Assembly (NCBI GenBank): GCA_030765065.1
Contig: CM060988.1
Location: 175,501,065 to 175,565,064 of the forward strand
Source: Deroplatys truncata
Lineage: Eukaryota > Arthropoda > Insecta > Mantodea > Mantidae
Length of the DNA: 64,000 nucleotides
Reading direction: 5' to 3'
Part shown: in pieces, positions 10,770-21,079 of the stretch
Layout: every line of letters starts with the position of its first letter
How positions within the stretch are numbered: position 1 is the first letter of the stretch
Notes under the pieces: model-generated
What the model was told of the DNA's origin: nothing
The model's database searches: none
What the model saw: the letters and a program-made list of their open reading frames with translations, nothing else
Position numbers and translations under genes: made by a program

Positions 10770-12126
10770 TGTGTATTAAATTTCTTGCTGAGTAAATTTC
10801 TTTTGCAAAGATTACATTTATTTGGAATTTTACCCTCATGAATCTAACTGTGTGCTATCAAATCTGATAGCCAGATAAAGCTCTTATTGTAAACATTACA
10901 TTTATGCAGCGTTTTTATCCTTGTTAATCAAATTGAGTGCTTTTAAATTTGATAGTTGAGTAAAGCTCTTAATGCGAATATTGCATATGTGTGGTCTTTG
11001 CCCTCATGAATCGAACTATGTGCTTTTAAATCTGATAGCTCAGTAATGCTGTAATGAAAATAACATTGTGAGACTTATATTCTCATGAATTAAACTGTGT
11101 GCTTTCTAACTTAACAGTGTGTAAACCTTTTACTGCAAATTATTACATTTGTGAAGTTTTTTACTCTCATGATGCTAAAAGCGTTCTTTCAAATCTGATA
11201 TAGGAGTAAGTTCCAATTCCTAACATTACATTGCTGTGGCTTTGTACCTTCATGAATCCAAGTATTATTTATAAAATGAATACCAGTGTGAAACGCTTAT
11301 TCAAACTTTAGATTTCTTTACTTTTAAAATATGAATCAAAAATATCTTTTTAAATTGATAGAACAATGCTCTTATTATAAACATGACATTTGTATGACTA
11401 TTTGCTCTGATGATTCAAACTGTGCTCTTTTGAATTGTATACTCCATTAAAGATCTTATTGCAAACATTACATTTGTGTTGCTTTTTATACTTATGAATA
11501 AAAGTGTGTATTTTCACCTCAGATAGCCAAGTATAGTTATTATTGCAAACAGTTCATTGGTGTGGCTATTTATCATTATTTATTGAACTGTGCCTTTTCA
11601 AACTCCCTAGGTGAGTAAAGTCTATACTGCAAACATTGCATTTGTATGGCTTTTTACCCCATGAATAAAACTATGTATTTTCAAATATGATTGCGTTTTA
11701 AAGGTCTTATTGCAAATATTGCGTTTGTATGGCTTTTTACCCTCATGAATCAAACGGTCTCTTTATATTTGATAGCTCAATAAAGCTCTTATTGCAAACA
11801 CTGCATTTGTGTGGCTTTTTACCCTTGTGAATCAAACTGTGTGTTTTCATATTCCCTCCCTCTTATTGCAAACATTACGATTGTGTGGCCTTCTACCCTC
11901 ATGAATGTCTTTTCAAGCATAATAGCACAATAAAGTTCATTTTGTAAACATTGCATTTGTGTGGATTTTTATCCTCATCAATCAAACTGTGTTTTTTCAT
12001 ATTCCCTAGCTGAGTAAAGCCCTTATTGCAAACATTGCATTTGTCATTTGTGTGGATTTTTACCCTCATGAATCAAACTGTGTTTTCATATTCACTAGCT
12101 GAGTAAAGCTCTTGCAAACATTACAC
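10770..12126 (-). pseudogene. Decayed C2H2 zinc-finger array downstream of the gene's stop
   Basis: On the minus strand this stretch repeats an 84-bp-like unit whose translation echoes HSLIHEGKKPHKCN-CNKSF. It is broken by stops, frame changes and losses of Cys or His codons. Recognisable unit landmarks (CATTTGTGTGG, TTACCCTCATGAATCAAACT, TTATTGCAAAC) recur from about 10,790 to 12,120, suggesting roughly fifteen former fingers. It is continuous with the intact array that ends at 12,127, so it was probably once translated or arose by array expansion and now lies in the 3' UTR or intergenic DNA. The duplicate is at 62,190-63,546. Confidence 0.85.
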
Positions 12127-13219
12127 TTATGTATTTCTACCCTCATGAATCAAGCTATGTGTTTCCATATGCCCTAGCTGAGTAAAGCTCTTATTGCAAA
12201 CATTGCATTTGTGTGACTTTTTACCCTCATGAATCAAACTGTGTATTTTTAAATAGTGTAGCAAATTAAAGCTCTTATTGCAGATGTCACATTTATATGG
12301 CTTTTTACCCTCATGAATCAAACTGTGTCTTTTTAAACTTGAGAGCACAGTAAAGCTCTTATTGCAAACACTGCATTTATGTGGCTTTTTACCCTCGTGA
12401 ATCAAACTGTGTCTTTTCAAATTTGATAGCTGAGTAAAGCTCTTATTGCAAATGTCACATTTATGTGGCCTTTTACCCTCATGAATCAAACTGTGTCTTT
12501 TTAAACTTGATAGCTCAATAAAGCTCATATTGCAAACACTGCATTTATGTGGCTTTTTACCCTCGTGAATCAAACTATGTCTTTTCAAGTATGATAGTGC
12601 AATAAACCTCTTATTGCAAACATTACACTTGTGTGGCTTACTACCCTCATGAATCAAACTATGTATTCTCATTTGCCCTAGCTGAGTAAAGCCCTTATTG
12701 CAAACATTGCATTTGTGTGGATTATTACCCTCATGAATCAAACTGTGTCTTTTCATACTCCCTAGGCGAGTAAAGCTCTTATTGCAAATGTTACATTTGT
12801 GTGGCTGTTTATCCTCTTGATTCAAATTAACTGTTTTTAAGTTTGATAACTGACTAAAACTCTTGGTGGAAGCACTACAATTGTGAGGCATTTTACCCTC
12901 ATGAATCAAACCGTGTTTCTTCAGTGTTACTTGAAGAGTGAAGCTCTTTTGGCAAATGTCACAACTGTGTACCTTCTTTTCTTCATTAATCAAATCAGGC
13001 AATTTCAATGCTGATTTGCCAGATATTTTTACACAAAGCTTGGATTGCAATCCTGTTTCCCTAATTGGAACTTGTGTTTCTGAGTATAATACTGAATTAC
13101 AAGGTTTACCATTCTCCACTTTATGCTTATATCTGTAAGAATATGCATTTTTAGCTATTTGAGATGGTTCCATAGCTTCCACTCCAGGAGTTTCAGGGCT
13201 AGTTGAATCTACAATCAAC
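12127..13219 (-). CDS. C2H2 zinc-finger protein, terminal exon with ten-finger array
   Basis: This is the last coding exon of a probable nuclear DNA-binding protein, about 364 codons, ending at a stop at 12,127. It has no ATG start of its own. A splice acceptor (polypyrimidine then CAG at 13,222-13,220) precedes G-TTG-ATT, so one base joins the preceding exon. After about 80 residues come ten finger units of 28 residues. Units 1 and 3-10 keep C-x2-C-x12-H-x3-H; unit 2 (HNCSASTKSF) has lost its second Cys and both His. The linkers read HEGKKPHKC instead of the usual TGEKPYKC, and the last finger ends LIHEGRNT. The contact residues (-1, 3, 6) vary between fingers, as in sequence-specific binders. 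The target DNA and function are unknown. The insect ZNF family assignment is sure; whether the gene is active is uncertain because the first exon is frameshifted. Confidence 0.9.
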
Positions 13220-15063
13220 CTGAAAAATAGAAGAAGTATTACTAATTTGAGAAATTATTGTAAACAGAATATATAAATGGACATTGGTTTTCAGTTACTA
13301 ATGGCAAAAATAGTGTCTTTGGAATTTATCCTGGGTTACACTTCTGATTGTTGTTAAATTAGTTGCTTATTCTCAAGGAGTTGTATAAAATGCTAGTATA
13401 GGTTATTGATTAATTGTAAATTAGGCACAGTAAGGCATTAGTTTCAGGTGTGCCAGAATTTTAACTTCAGAAATTTTAGAACTTTAAATAAAGAAGAATC
13501 CTTATCCTATACAGCCTTAGGGAACATCCTCATTAACATTTCCCCACAATCAGCTTTAAATACAACCTCGAGTTCAATTATATGTTGCACTGAAATTGTT
13601 CAACTCAAGAAACAACAATTTATATTCAAAAAGAATGTCATTAAAGGAACCATTTTCTCAATGAACTTATTTGACACCAGACACAGTAGTTCTTCAAACA
13701 CTGATGTTTTTAATTACATTTTGTGCTTAAAAAATGAAGTGAAACAAAACAAACTTTCTCAAGATTACTTTGCCTTTTCACTGTAGTGGATTATGTGCCA
13801 TTGCTACACCCTGGATAAAATAATAGAATCACTTAACTAGGTGTAATGCTATATAACTGATTACACCTTCAGATGCTGATAGTCATAGAACACTGGTTGA
13901 AAAGGTCTCCTTTCTCAAATGCTAGTACTTTCATCTTAGGTCCATATTTTTCACACAATGGGACCACGATTTCCAAATACATTTTTAGGGAAATAAAAAT
14001 ATTTTAAAATTTTACTTCTATATGTTCCTTAAGAACAACTGAGTTGCAAATGTAAGTTTCATTGTATAAACAAGTATGTGTGTAGATTTTGATGGCACAC
14101 TACAATAGTATAGTTTAATGTAGTAGATGCAGATAGCAAGCGGACCAGCATCCTTCTTTGTCTATTAGCAAATTAGTTATCTCTTTGCTGTTGAACTGCT
14201 TTTATTATAATTTTATTTATTTACAATAGGTCTATGCCAGATAGTGAACAAAGTTATTGCATAATTAGTAAATGAAGAGAAATATTAGTCTTGTGAAGGA
14301 GAGACTGATTTAAAAGTAAGCTGGAATACAGATATACACTGAAGCAAATGAGGATTTTAGCACTGCAACCATTAGTTTGTTAAGAGTACAGAAATGACTT
14401 CTATTAACAAGGGAGTAGAAAGAGTGGTCAGATTAGTAACAGCAAATACAATGTATGCGGGATTCCTACAATTTTCAGATGTAGCATTCTAACACTGGTA
14501 TATTTCAATAATGTCCCCCTATTTGCAAAGACAGTTAAGTCACGGGATCTCCTTCAATGTCAACACTATCCACATTGGCATGTTTGAATAAAGGCTTCTA
14601 CGTTAGACACCAGGCTAGATAGTGCTTATCAAAGCATGTCCTCCAAAACGAAAACTGATATTAAAGAAATTAAATACATTACAACCATTTGTATAACATT
14701 ATAACTACTATTCTGGTTTCTACAGGCTGTAAGCAGTCACAGCATAAGAAGTAGCTGTAATATTAACATTATTAAAACAATAAAAACACATGTTTTTTCA
14801 CTGGTACCAAGACATTAACCTTGTGAACATATCTCATTTGGTTCTGCCTTGATCTTCCTCTTTCTGAGTTTTACAGGCATATATCATACCTTTGTGAACA
14901 AACTCAAGGCCTAGAATAAACCCCATAATAAGAACTTGGATGACATTGATGTCTCATTAGATAATAAGGTTTTATAATGAATTTTTAATCTAATCACTAA
15001 GAGATATAAGTAGATACAAAGTTACAAAGTCAAACTGAAATGTTCATTTTTAAGAAGTCTTAC
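13220..15063 (-). other. Intron of the zinc-finger gene
   Basis: The donor is GTAAGA at 15,063 and the acceptor TTTTTCAG ends at 13,220 on the minus strand. The interior is AT-rich. A plus-strand frame of 112 codons at 13,448-13,786 has no recognisable domain and I do not call it. Confidence 0.7.
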
Positions 15064-15104
15064 CTAGATGAATCTGCTAATTCCAACTCCTCTGCCTTTC
15101 CATC
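15064..15104 (-). CDS. Zinc-finger gene, 41-nt internal exon
   Basis: On the minus strand the sequence reads CTTCTTACAG, then the exon GATGGAAAGGCAGAGG...ATCTAG, then GTAAGAC. The flanks are good acceptor and donor signals. The 41 nt encode DGKAEELELADSS plus two bases, which join the first base of the next exon to make Arg (AGG) and continue in frame into LIVDSTSPETPG. The exon also accepts the phase-0 donor at 18,692. It restores the phase between the two large exons, which would hit a stop within seven codons if joined directly. The fit of three phases is strong evidence for this model; no transcript data were available. Confidence 0.75.
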
Positions 15105-15502
15105 CTGTAAGAAGGTAACTCATGTTTCATCTTTGAAAGAAGTATTTGGATAATCATGCAGTATTATTGTAATTCTTCTCCAGTATGCACAATAAAATAT
15201 TCCTTTGTTACAAGAAATATTAGGAATATTGATTCACAGGTGAATCAAACAAATTATCTAACAACGGATATAGTGTAATTTAGTTGACTTGGGCAGTTTA
15301 TTAAATGAGGTACATAACAAGATGTGTAAATCTCTTGAACTACCACACTTGGTCTTAACTTTAACTGAACTAATATAACAAGTTTCTTCACACATAATTC
15401 ACAAAGTTCAAATAAAAACTCAGAAAATAATGTAAGAGCTATTGAAAAGCCGAAAGATTGCTCATAGATAACCGCTTCAATTGGATATCACACATTGCAT
15501 TA

Positions 15503-17089
15503 AGGTACTCGTCCACGATGTAACTTAAATGGCTTTCAATTTCAAGTTGCGCAAGAAAAGTGGAGTTTCACTGTTAACTGTCAAGCAAGTAAGAAAGTTG
15601 CATGTGCAACTCAAATTCATCACAACGTCTGAGTGGCGTTCAACTTTGGAAGTTGTTTCGAGTACACAACAGAAAAAAGAAAGCTGCATCATTTGAAAGT
15701 GGCTCGAACAGTTTAGAAAAATTTTGGTGGCATATTCCATGCAACTTTGTTATGTCGTCTGCTGTGATAGTAAATAGCTATTTGAGAGGTACGTACAAGG
15801 ATCACAATTTGTGTTACACTAAATACACAATTAAGACAGATATATGCATTTAATTTCCTTAACAATATGAACAATTTATTGTAGTACGGTGACAATTTAT
15901 TTATTCATATGTAATAATGTCCACAAACAATAAATGGACAATGGAAATGAAGTTGATTGAACTGACAGACCAAAGATTGCTTGTGGAGAGTAGACACTGT
16001 GGATTACAGAAATAAACAAAAATGACAAAATGTGTTACATGATATAGAAATAGATTTCAACATGTCAGCAGAGAAAATTAAAGTAAAACTCTACAGGTAA
16101 CCAGGAAATGAACAAAATGAATTCAGGGAAATCTGGAAGTGGTGCAAGATACAAGTATAAAACAAAATGGGAATTTTATGATGCATTGCAGTTACTTTTC
16201 CACACCAGCACCAATAATGATGCAGTAGAATCTTTGGTAAGTACCAACACACTCACATTAAAATGTAGCAATACCAAGGAACACATCTCCTTCATTGCAA
16301 AAATACTCATTGAATTCCTAACATTTTCTGCTGCGGTATGAGGATTTATAGTTCCAGTTTTCTTTGAAACAGTACTAAGTCGTAGTTTACGTTGTGCCAA
16401 GTATTCAAAATAAATACATCAATGACTGATAGCTGTCACCTAAGAAATTCACATTGATTATATAGTTATAAATAATGACAGTCAAATGTGTTATATATTA
16501 AAACCTGTAATGTTGAGTCTCCATTATTTTAAGCCGAATTACCTCTGGCTAGAAATCTCAGTGTCAACACAAGATATTGTGATATTGACATTGTGTCTCG
16601 CTTTTGTATTATAGGTGCTACTCTTCTAAGCAAATAATTAAAATCAACCGCTGATATGTGAAGGAAATTCTTATAGAAATTTTTAGCTCCCTAATAGAGG
16701 TCTTGCAACAAGTTGCTTACAACCCCACAACATTTGCAACTAAGAATCCACTCCGTTACCCAACATTTTCCTGCCGCCCTTTATGCTTTTCTCTATGTTG
16801 ACAAAGTAAAATAAGAGACAAACATGCTGCAGACAAAACTTCATTATCAGATGACATATTCCCCTCATGAAGAACACAGCTGACTAGAAGGTGGCATGCA
16901 CGAAAATTTCTGCCACAAATATAGCATCGCGTGAACACTCATCCAACATTTCTGTGGAACATGCCACTTTTTTAGTGGCATAACATGAAATTGTGCAGCT
17001 TTGCGTGCTGTGTGTAACCACAAAGTGCCACAATTGTGGCCTACAAGAAAAGTGGCATGCCATAAAACTGACATCGTGGACGAGTACCT
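15503..17089 (+). mobile_element. PIF/Harbinger-like DNA transposon, internally deleted
   Basis: Perfect 19-bp terminal inverted repeats, AGGTACTCGTCCACGATGT at 15,503-15,521 and its complement at 17,071-17,089, are flanked by TTA at 15,500-15,502 and 17,090-17,092. A 3-bp TTA/TAA target duplication is the PIF/Harbinger signature. The 1,587-bp element carries a broken MADF-like frame but no recognisable DDE transposase, so it is non-autonomous. It sits in the intron of the zinc-finger gene. Neighbouring sequence near both ends (GTGGCATATTCCATGCAA on the left, TGGCATGCCACTTTTCTTG on the right) suggests further subterminal structure. Confidence 0.85.
15919..16341 (+). pseudogene. Broken MADF/Myb-like ORF of the PIF/Harbinger-like element
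   Basis: From ATG at 15,919 the frame reads NKWTMEMKLIELTDQRLLVE, matching the first helix of MADF domains, and stops after about 33 codons. A second frame continues with IEIDFNMSAEKIKVKLYR (near 16,045-16,095), the third-helix region. A third frame (from 16,108) reads MNSGKSGSGARYKYKTKWEF, then YDALQLLF, the typical segment just after a MADF domain. Three frames are therefore needed for one domain, so the gene is dead. PIF/Harbinger transposons normally encode such a DNA-binding protein beside the transposase, which supports the class assignment. Confidence 0.65.
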
Positions 17090-17717
17090 TTAGTTAGCAA
17101 AATTTAACAATACAAAGAAAAGAGTAACAACGTAACGAATACAAAAAAAATTTGACAAAGTAATAACTAATAAAGCAAATATGACATAAACATAAATTAT
17201 TACAAGGATAAGATATAGACAATATGTAGAAGAATACTTAGATTTCAAATTTTGGAGTAGAGCTGTCTTACATTTAGCCAGACTTTTACTGCAAGATTAA
17301 ATACTGTCAAGATGATTTTGGATGGTATATTTGAAATTTAAAGCCAAATACTGAGCCTAGTTCCTACTATCACACAAATTACTTCTATCTCTTTCAGATA
17401 TTTATTTCTTAGCAGTTGATGGTTGGCTTTAAATATGTTCCTTCTCCCTGTACACTTCCAATTTATCACCTAAACTAAGCTCAGGAAGCTATAAAGTATC
17501 AGACTAAAAGGATACCTAAACGGACTGACAACATGCATAACTTTCTATCGAAAAGGAACTGGCCTATCAGTGTATCAAAATTATCAGTATCTTGCCAGAA
17601 TCATCTAGACTGCTGTCAGACACCAAGAAGAAATTATTACCTATTCTCTTATGTACTTGCATGATCTATACTCTATAAGCCTATTATCATAGCTTTGCAG
17701 TAGTTTTTTATATTTAT

Positions 17718-17960
17718 TTATAGATGCTCCTTAATTACTATGGTTCTTTAACATCCATTCTATACTAAGATGTGAAAACCAGAAATTTTGCTCAGAGACC
17801 TCTTTATCAGGATTGAGGTACTTTTATATGTTGTAAATCTATGACACGGAACCACCAGTATTACTTCTTTTCCGAGGAAGGCATGCTAAAGATTTTGATA
17901 CCTGAAAAATATCCTTTGCACTCTTCTGGGTTTGAGACAGCAACGTTGGGAAGTAGAGGC
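17718..17960 (-). mobile_element. tRNA-derived SINE, family 2, minus orientation
   Basis: On the minus strand it reads CGTTGCTGTCTCAAACCCAG (decayed B-box end), then CTTTAGCATGCCTTCCTCGG, TCATAGATTTACAACATATA, CCTGATAAAGAGGTCTCTGA and TTAGTATAGAATGGATG, in the order of the copy at 34,592-34,872. It is more diverged than the other copies. Confidence 0.7.
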
Positions 17961-18184
17961 TAGCATTTTGTACTACACATTGTATATCTATAGTGTTAGT
18001 TGAAATTTTGTCTAGCATCATATTGCTGCTTTAAATTGCGGTTGAGATACCCATGAAAAGAAAATAAAAGAAGTATAATATTGTGATTTTGAAAATGTCT
18101 TAGTGTACGAGATATTAAATATTCTGGATATTTCCTCAATATGCGATTTTATCAAATTCTTCGTAGGCATACTCTATCTCTGTA

Positions 18185-18186
<2 letters not shown>

Positions 18187-18233
<47 letters not shown>
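18187..18233. repeat. (CT)n microsatellite
   Basis: About 23 uninterrupted CT dinucleotides in the zinc-finger gene's intron. Confidence 0.95.
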
Positions 18234-18239
<6 letters not shown>

Positions 18240-18691
18240 TCTCTATATGTATCCTTTCGTAACTCTCTCCATCCTTCTCATCTTTCTGGATCCTTCTATG
18301 TACCTCTCTCTAGCTGAAAGTACATTTCCGTATAATATGTTTTTATTAAAATCTTTGTGATAAAATTAAGTGTTTTGTTTATTTTTACAATTGGGTTCCT
18401 GTTGAAAATACTGAGGATTTTTCCTTTATTAAAAGAAAATGAAGGTTCAACAAAATAAATTTACTAACAATCAAATCTAAAATTAATATAACTGGCATTA
18501 AAAGTCAAATCGGCAAGAAGGCATTTAGTTGTATAGTATTATTATTATTATTATTATTACCTGATATGTATCCTAATATTCAGTTACATCATTATCAATT
18601 CTATTACATTAATCCTTTGAGAAAGAATTAACTATCACTATGTATAATGAACAGTTTAAATTTCAGCTATAACTTATTCTGGTCAACTTAC

Positions 18692-19647
18692 CTTGTTTTC
18701 ACTCTGCAGTAAAATTTTTGAAATCAATGCTTCTGATTGGAATTGGGCTTCTGTTGGCATTCTTTGAACACTCACTTCACCATTCTCACTGTACATAATA
18801 AATTCTTCCTTTATCTTCATTACAAGATTGGAAGAAAAATACTTCTTCTGAAAATCAATATCGGAAAAATAAGTTGAAAGTTTTGAATCTGTTTTAGTGT
18901 CTAATTCAAAATCACTACATATAACAGCATCATTCTTAAATCCAGTTCCAAAATCTGTAGAAAAACATGCTCTTTCAGTTGGTAAAACTGTGTCTGACGT
19001 ATCAATTTCTTTTTTGATATTTATTTTGTGGGCCATTTTAAAATCATTTCTCCTCGTTATAGTATCACTTTCATAATTTCTCTCACTATCCATGGAGCAA
19101 TGTTCTCTATGATTTGGTAAGCCTGTGTCTGAAATATCGACTTCTTCCTTGATATTTATTTTGTGATCCATTTCAAAGCCATTTCTCCTCATTAAAGTAT
19201 CACTTCCATAATTTCTCTCATGATCCATGGAGCAAAGTTCTCTATTGTTTGGTATGCCTGTGTCTGAAATATCGACTTCTTCCTTGACATTTATTTTGTG
19301 ATCCATTTCAAAGCAATTTCTCTCATGATCCATGGAGCAAAGTTCTCTATCGTTTGGTAAGCCTGTGTCTGAAATATCGACTTCTTCCTTGACATTTATT
19401 TTGTGATCCATTTCAAAGCAATTTCTCTCATGATCCATGCAGCAAAGTTCTCTATCGTTTGGTAAGCCTGAGTCTAAAATATCAAGCCCTATGATGTTTA
19501 TTTTGTTATCTATTTTACGGTCATACTAACTGTGGTAGCACCATTCTCAAGTATTCTTTCAGGATTTGAGGATGAAAAGTATTTTTCAGTTGATATCTCT
19601 TCTTTTAAATTTTTGACTTCTTCTTTAACTTTTGTTTGGCTGTCCAT
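18692..19647 (-). CDS. Zinc-finger gene, first coding exon with KEE-rich repeats (frameshifted)
   Basis: An acceptor (TTTTTATACAG) ends at 19,656 and ATG follows at 19,647-19,645, so a 5' UTR exon lies further upstream. The start reads MDSQTKVKEEVKNLKEEIST. The frame then hits TAG at 19,512-19,510, while the continuing frame carries a TAG at 19,528-19,526, so one frameshift lies between. The continuing frame (open to 18,692) holds tandem repeats: two of 35 residues, two of 45 and one diverged. Each of the first four has DHKIN[VI]KEEVDISDTG-like cores (the fourth KKEIDTSDT). A final MKIKEEF precedes SENK and the donor AAG|GTAAGT at 18,692 (phase 0). [VI]KEE matches the SUMO-attachment consensus. 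The frameshift may be a true loss, an allele or a base-calling error. Confidence 0.8.
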
Positions 19648-19655
19648 TCCAGTGG

Positions 19656-21070
19656 CTGTATAAAAACAAAAGACAATTAATGTTATCAAGAATTACTTTA
19701 TAATAAAAACACTTAAGGGATCACTCCTTTTTGCACACAAAAGCAATTGAATTTACAATGAGAAAGAAGGATGAATCACTAACTGAGAATGATAATTCTT
19801 CAAATGTTTTAAGTGTCAACATTTACAAAACTATAATTTCTGCCCTGAAATGTGATTGAAACAGTACTTCTCTCAAATGCATTACATTCTTAAAAATGGA
19901 GTTTGCATTAATCTCCGATATAGGTCAGTAGCATTAATTATATGATAAAGCATAAATTTGAGGAACCAAGGTTATTATGGTTCAGCCTCATGAAGAGGGC
20001 TCTGGAGTTCAAATTCTGGTTTTTTCCTGCTCTGCAGTCGGGGGGGGGGGGTGTTTAGAAAAACCAATTTTTCCAGTTTTTCCTCAGGCATCAAACTGGC
20101 AAATATCAGGGAGATAACCCATATTTACTCACTCTACACAAATTTCCTGCCTTATTACGAGTGTATTTCATATACCCTCGGTATGAACTGCCAAGTATTA
20201 ATATTTGCAATCAGCAATTCAAACCATATAAATGAGAACAGGTGATAAATCCACTAAGCATTTTCTATGAAGACTTCACAGATATGAACATTCTGAGGTA
20301 CCACAAATCTGCACTACAAAAGCATGTTTTGTTTGTGAACAGCATTGCTCAAAAATGAAAAACAAGATAAATACAAAATTGTGTGCTTAAATCAGACACC
20401 ATTAAGTATGGCACACAGAAATTTTAGATAAAATTCTCCCACTCCAAACAATATCTTACATTCATACATTTTTGTTTCCGTTAATATTGAGAAAATTAGC
20501 TCTCAATTATTATTCAAACTGATTTCAGTTAATTTTCTAACAAAACATGTTGATTAAATAAGTACTGAATTACCATATTTAAAAAAAAAATTAAATGTGG
20601 GTTTCAAATTTTCTGTAAAATGCATATAAAATATCCTTTTACATGGTAAATTTTAATCAGTTTTTATTTTTTAAAAGCAGCATAGCAATTTGTGTTCATG
20701 GTTTATTAATTTTCATGCACATTATGTGAATACCCTGCCAAGTCAAGTTTATTTCCACTGAAATTTGTATCAATTAAGATTTAGTTTCACATATACACCA
20801 GCAAAGTTATACTATTAAAAATTGAAACTGAATCTAAGGGAACCTTTGAAAACATGCAAGTCAGGTCATTTTATGCCTTATTGTGTTTCCCTTTTTGAAA
20901 ATGGAAACAAAGCCACTAAATTGTATAAAGGTAGCTTATTTTCCTTTTTTATGCATCTATTTATAACATACAAAAATCCAAAAGTGTCATTCTTTTATCA
21001 TTAAGTTACTTGTGATATTCTGGAATATCCAAACTGGTTTTGTAAAATTATTAGTAGTTTTATAACTTTT
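19656..21070. other. Upstream flank of the zinc-finger gene
   Basis: This must hold the 5' UTR exon and promoter of the zinc-finger gene, or the intron leading to them, but I cannot place them. A G10 run lies at 20,041-20,050. Short frames are unremarkable. Confidence 0.4.
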
Positions 21071-21079
21071 TAGTTAATC

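Larger units (their letters stand above)
17093..18691 (-). other. Intron of the zinc-finger gene, distal part
   Basis: This is an AT-rich intron containing a SINE (17,718-17,960) and a CT microsatellite (18,187-18,233). A TTA/ATT trinucleotide run lies at about 18,538-18,559. I see nothing else. Confidence 0.7.

Noticed and set aside
13216-13218. Start codon for the finger exon at 13,218
   Set aside because: The codon is TTG directly after a splice acceptor. The exon is internal, and the real start is the ATG at 19,647.
13448-13786. Plus-strand frame of 112 codons inside the zinc-finger intron
   Set aside because: AT-rich composition, no recognisable motif, no splice or promoter context.
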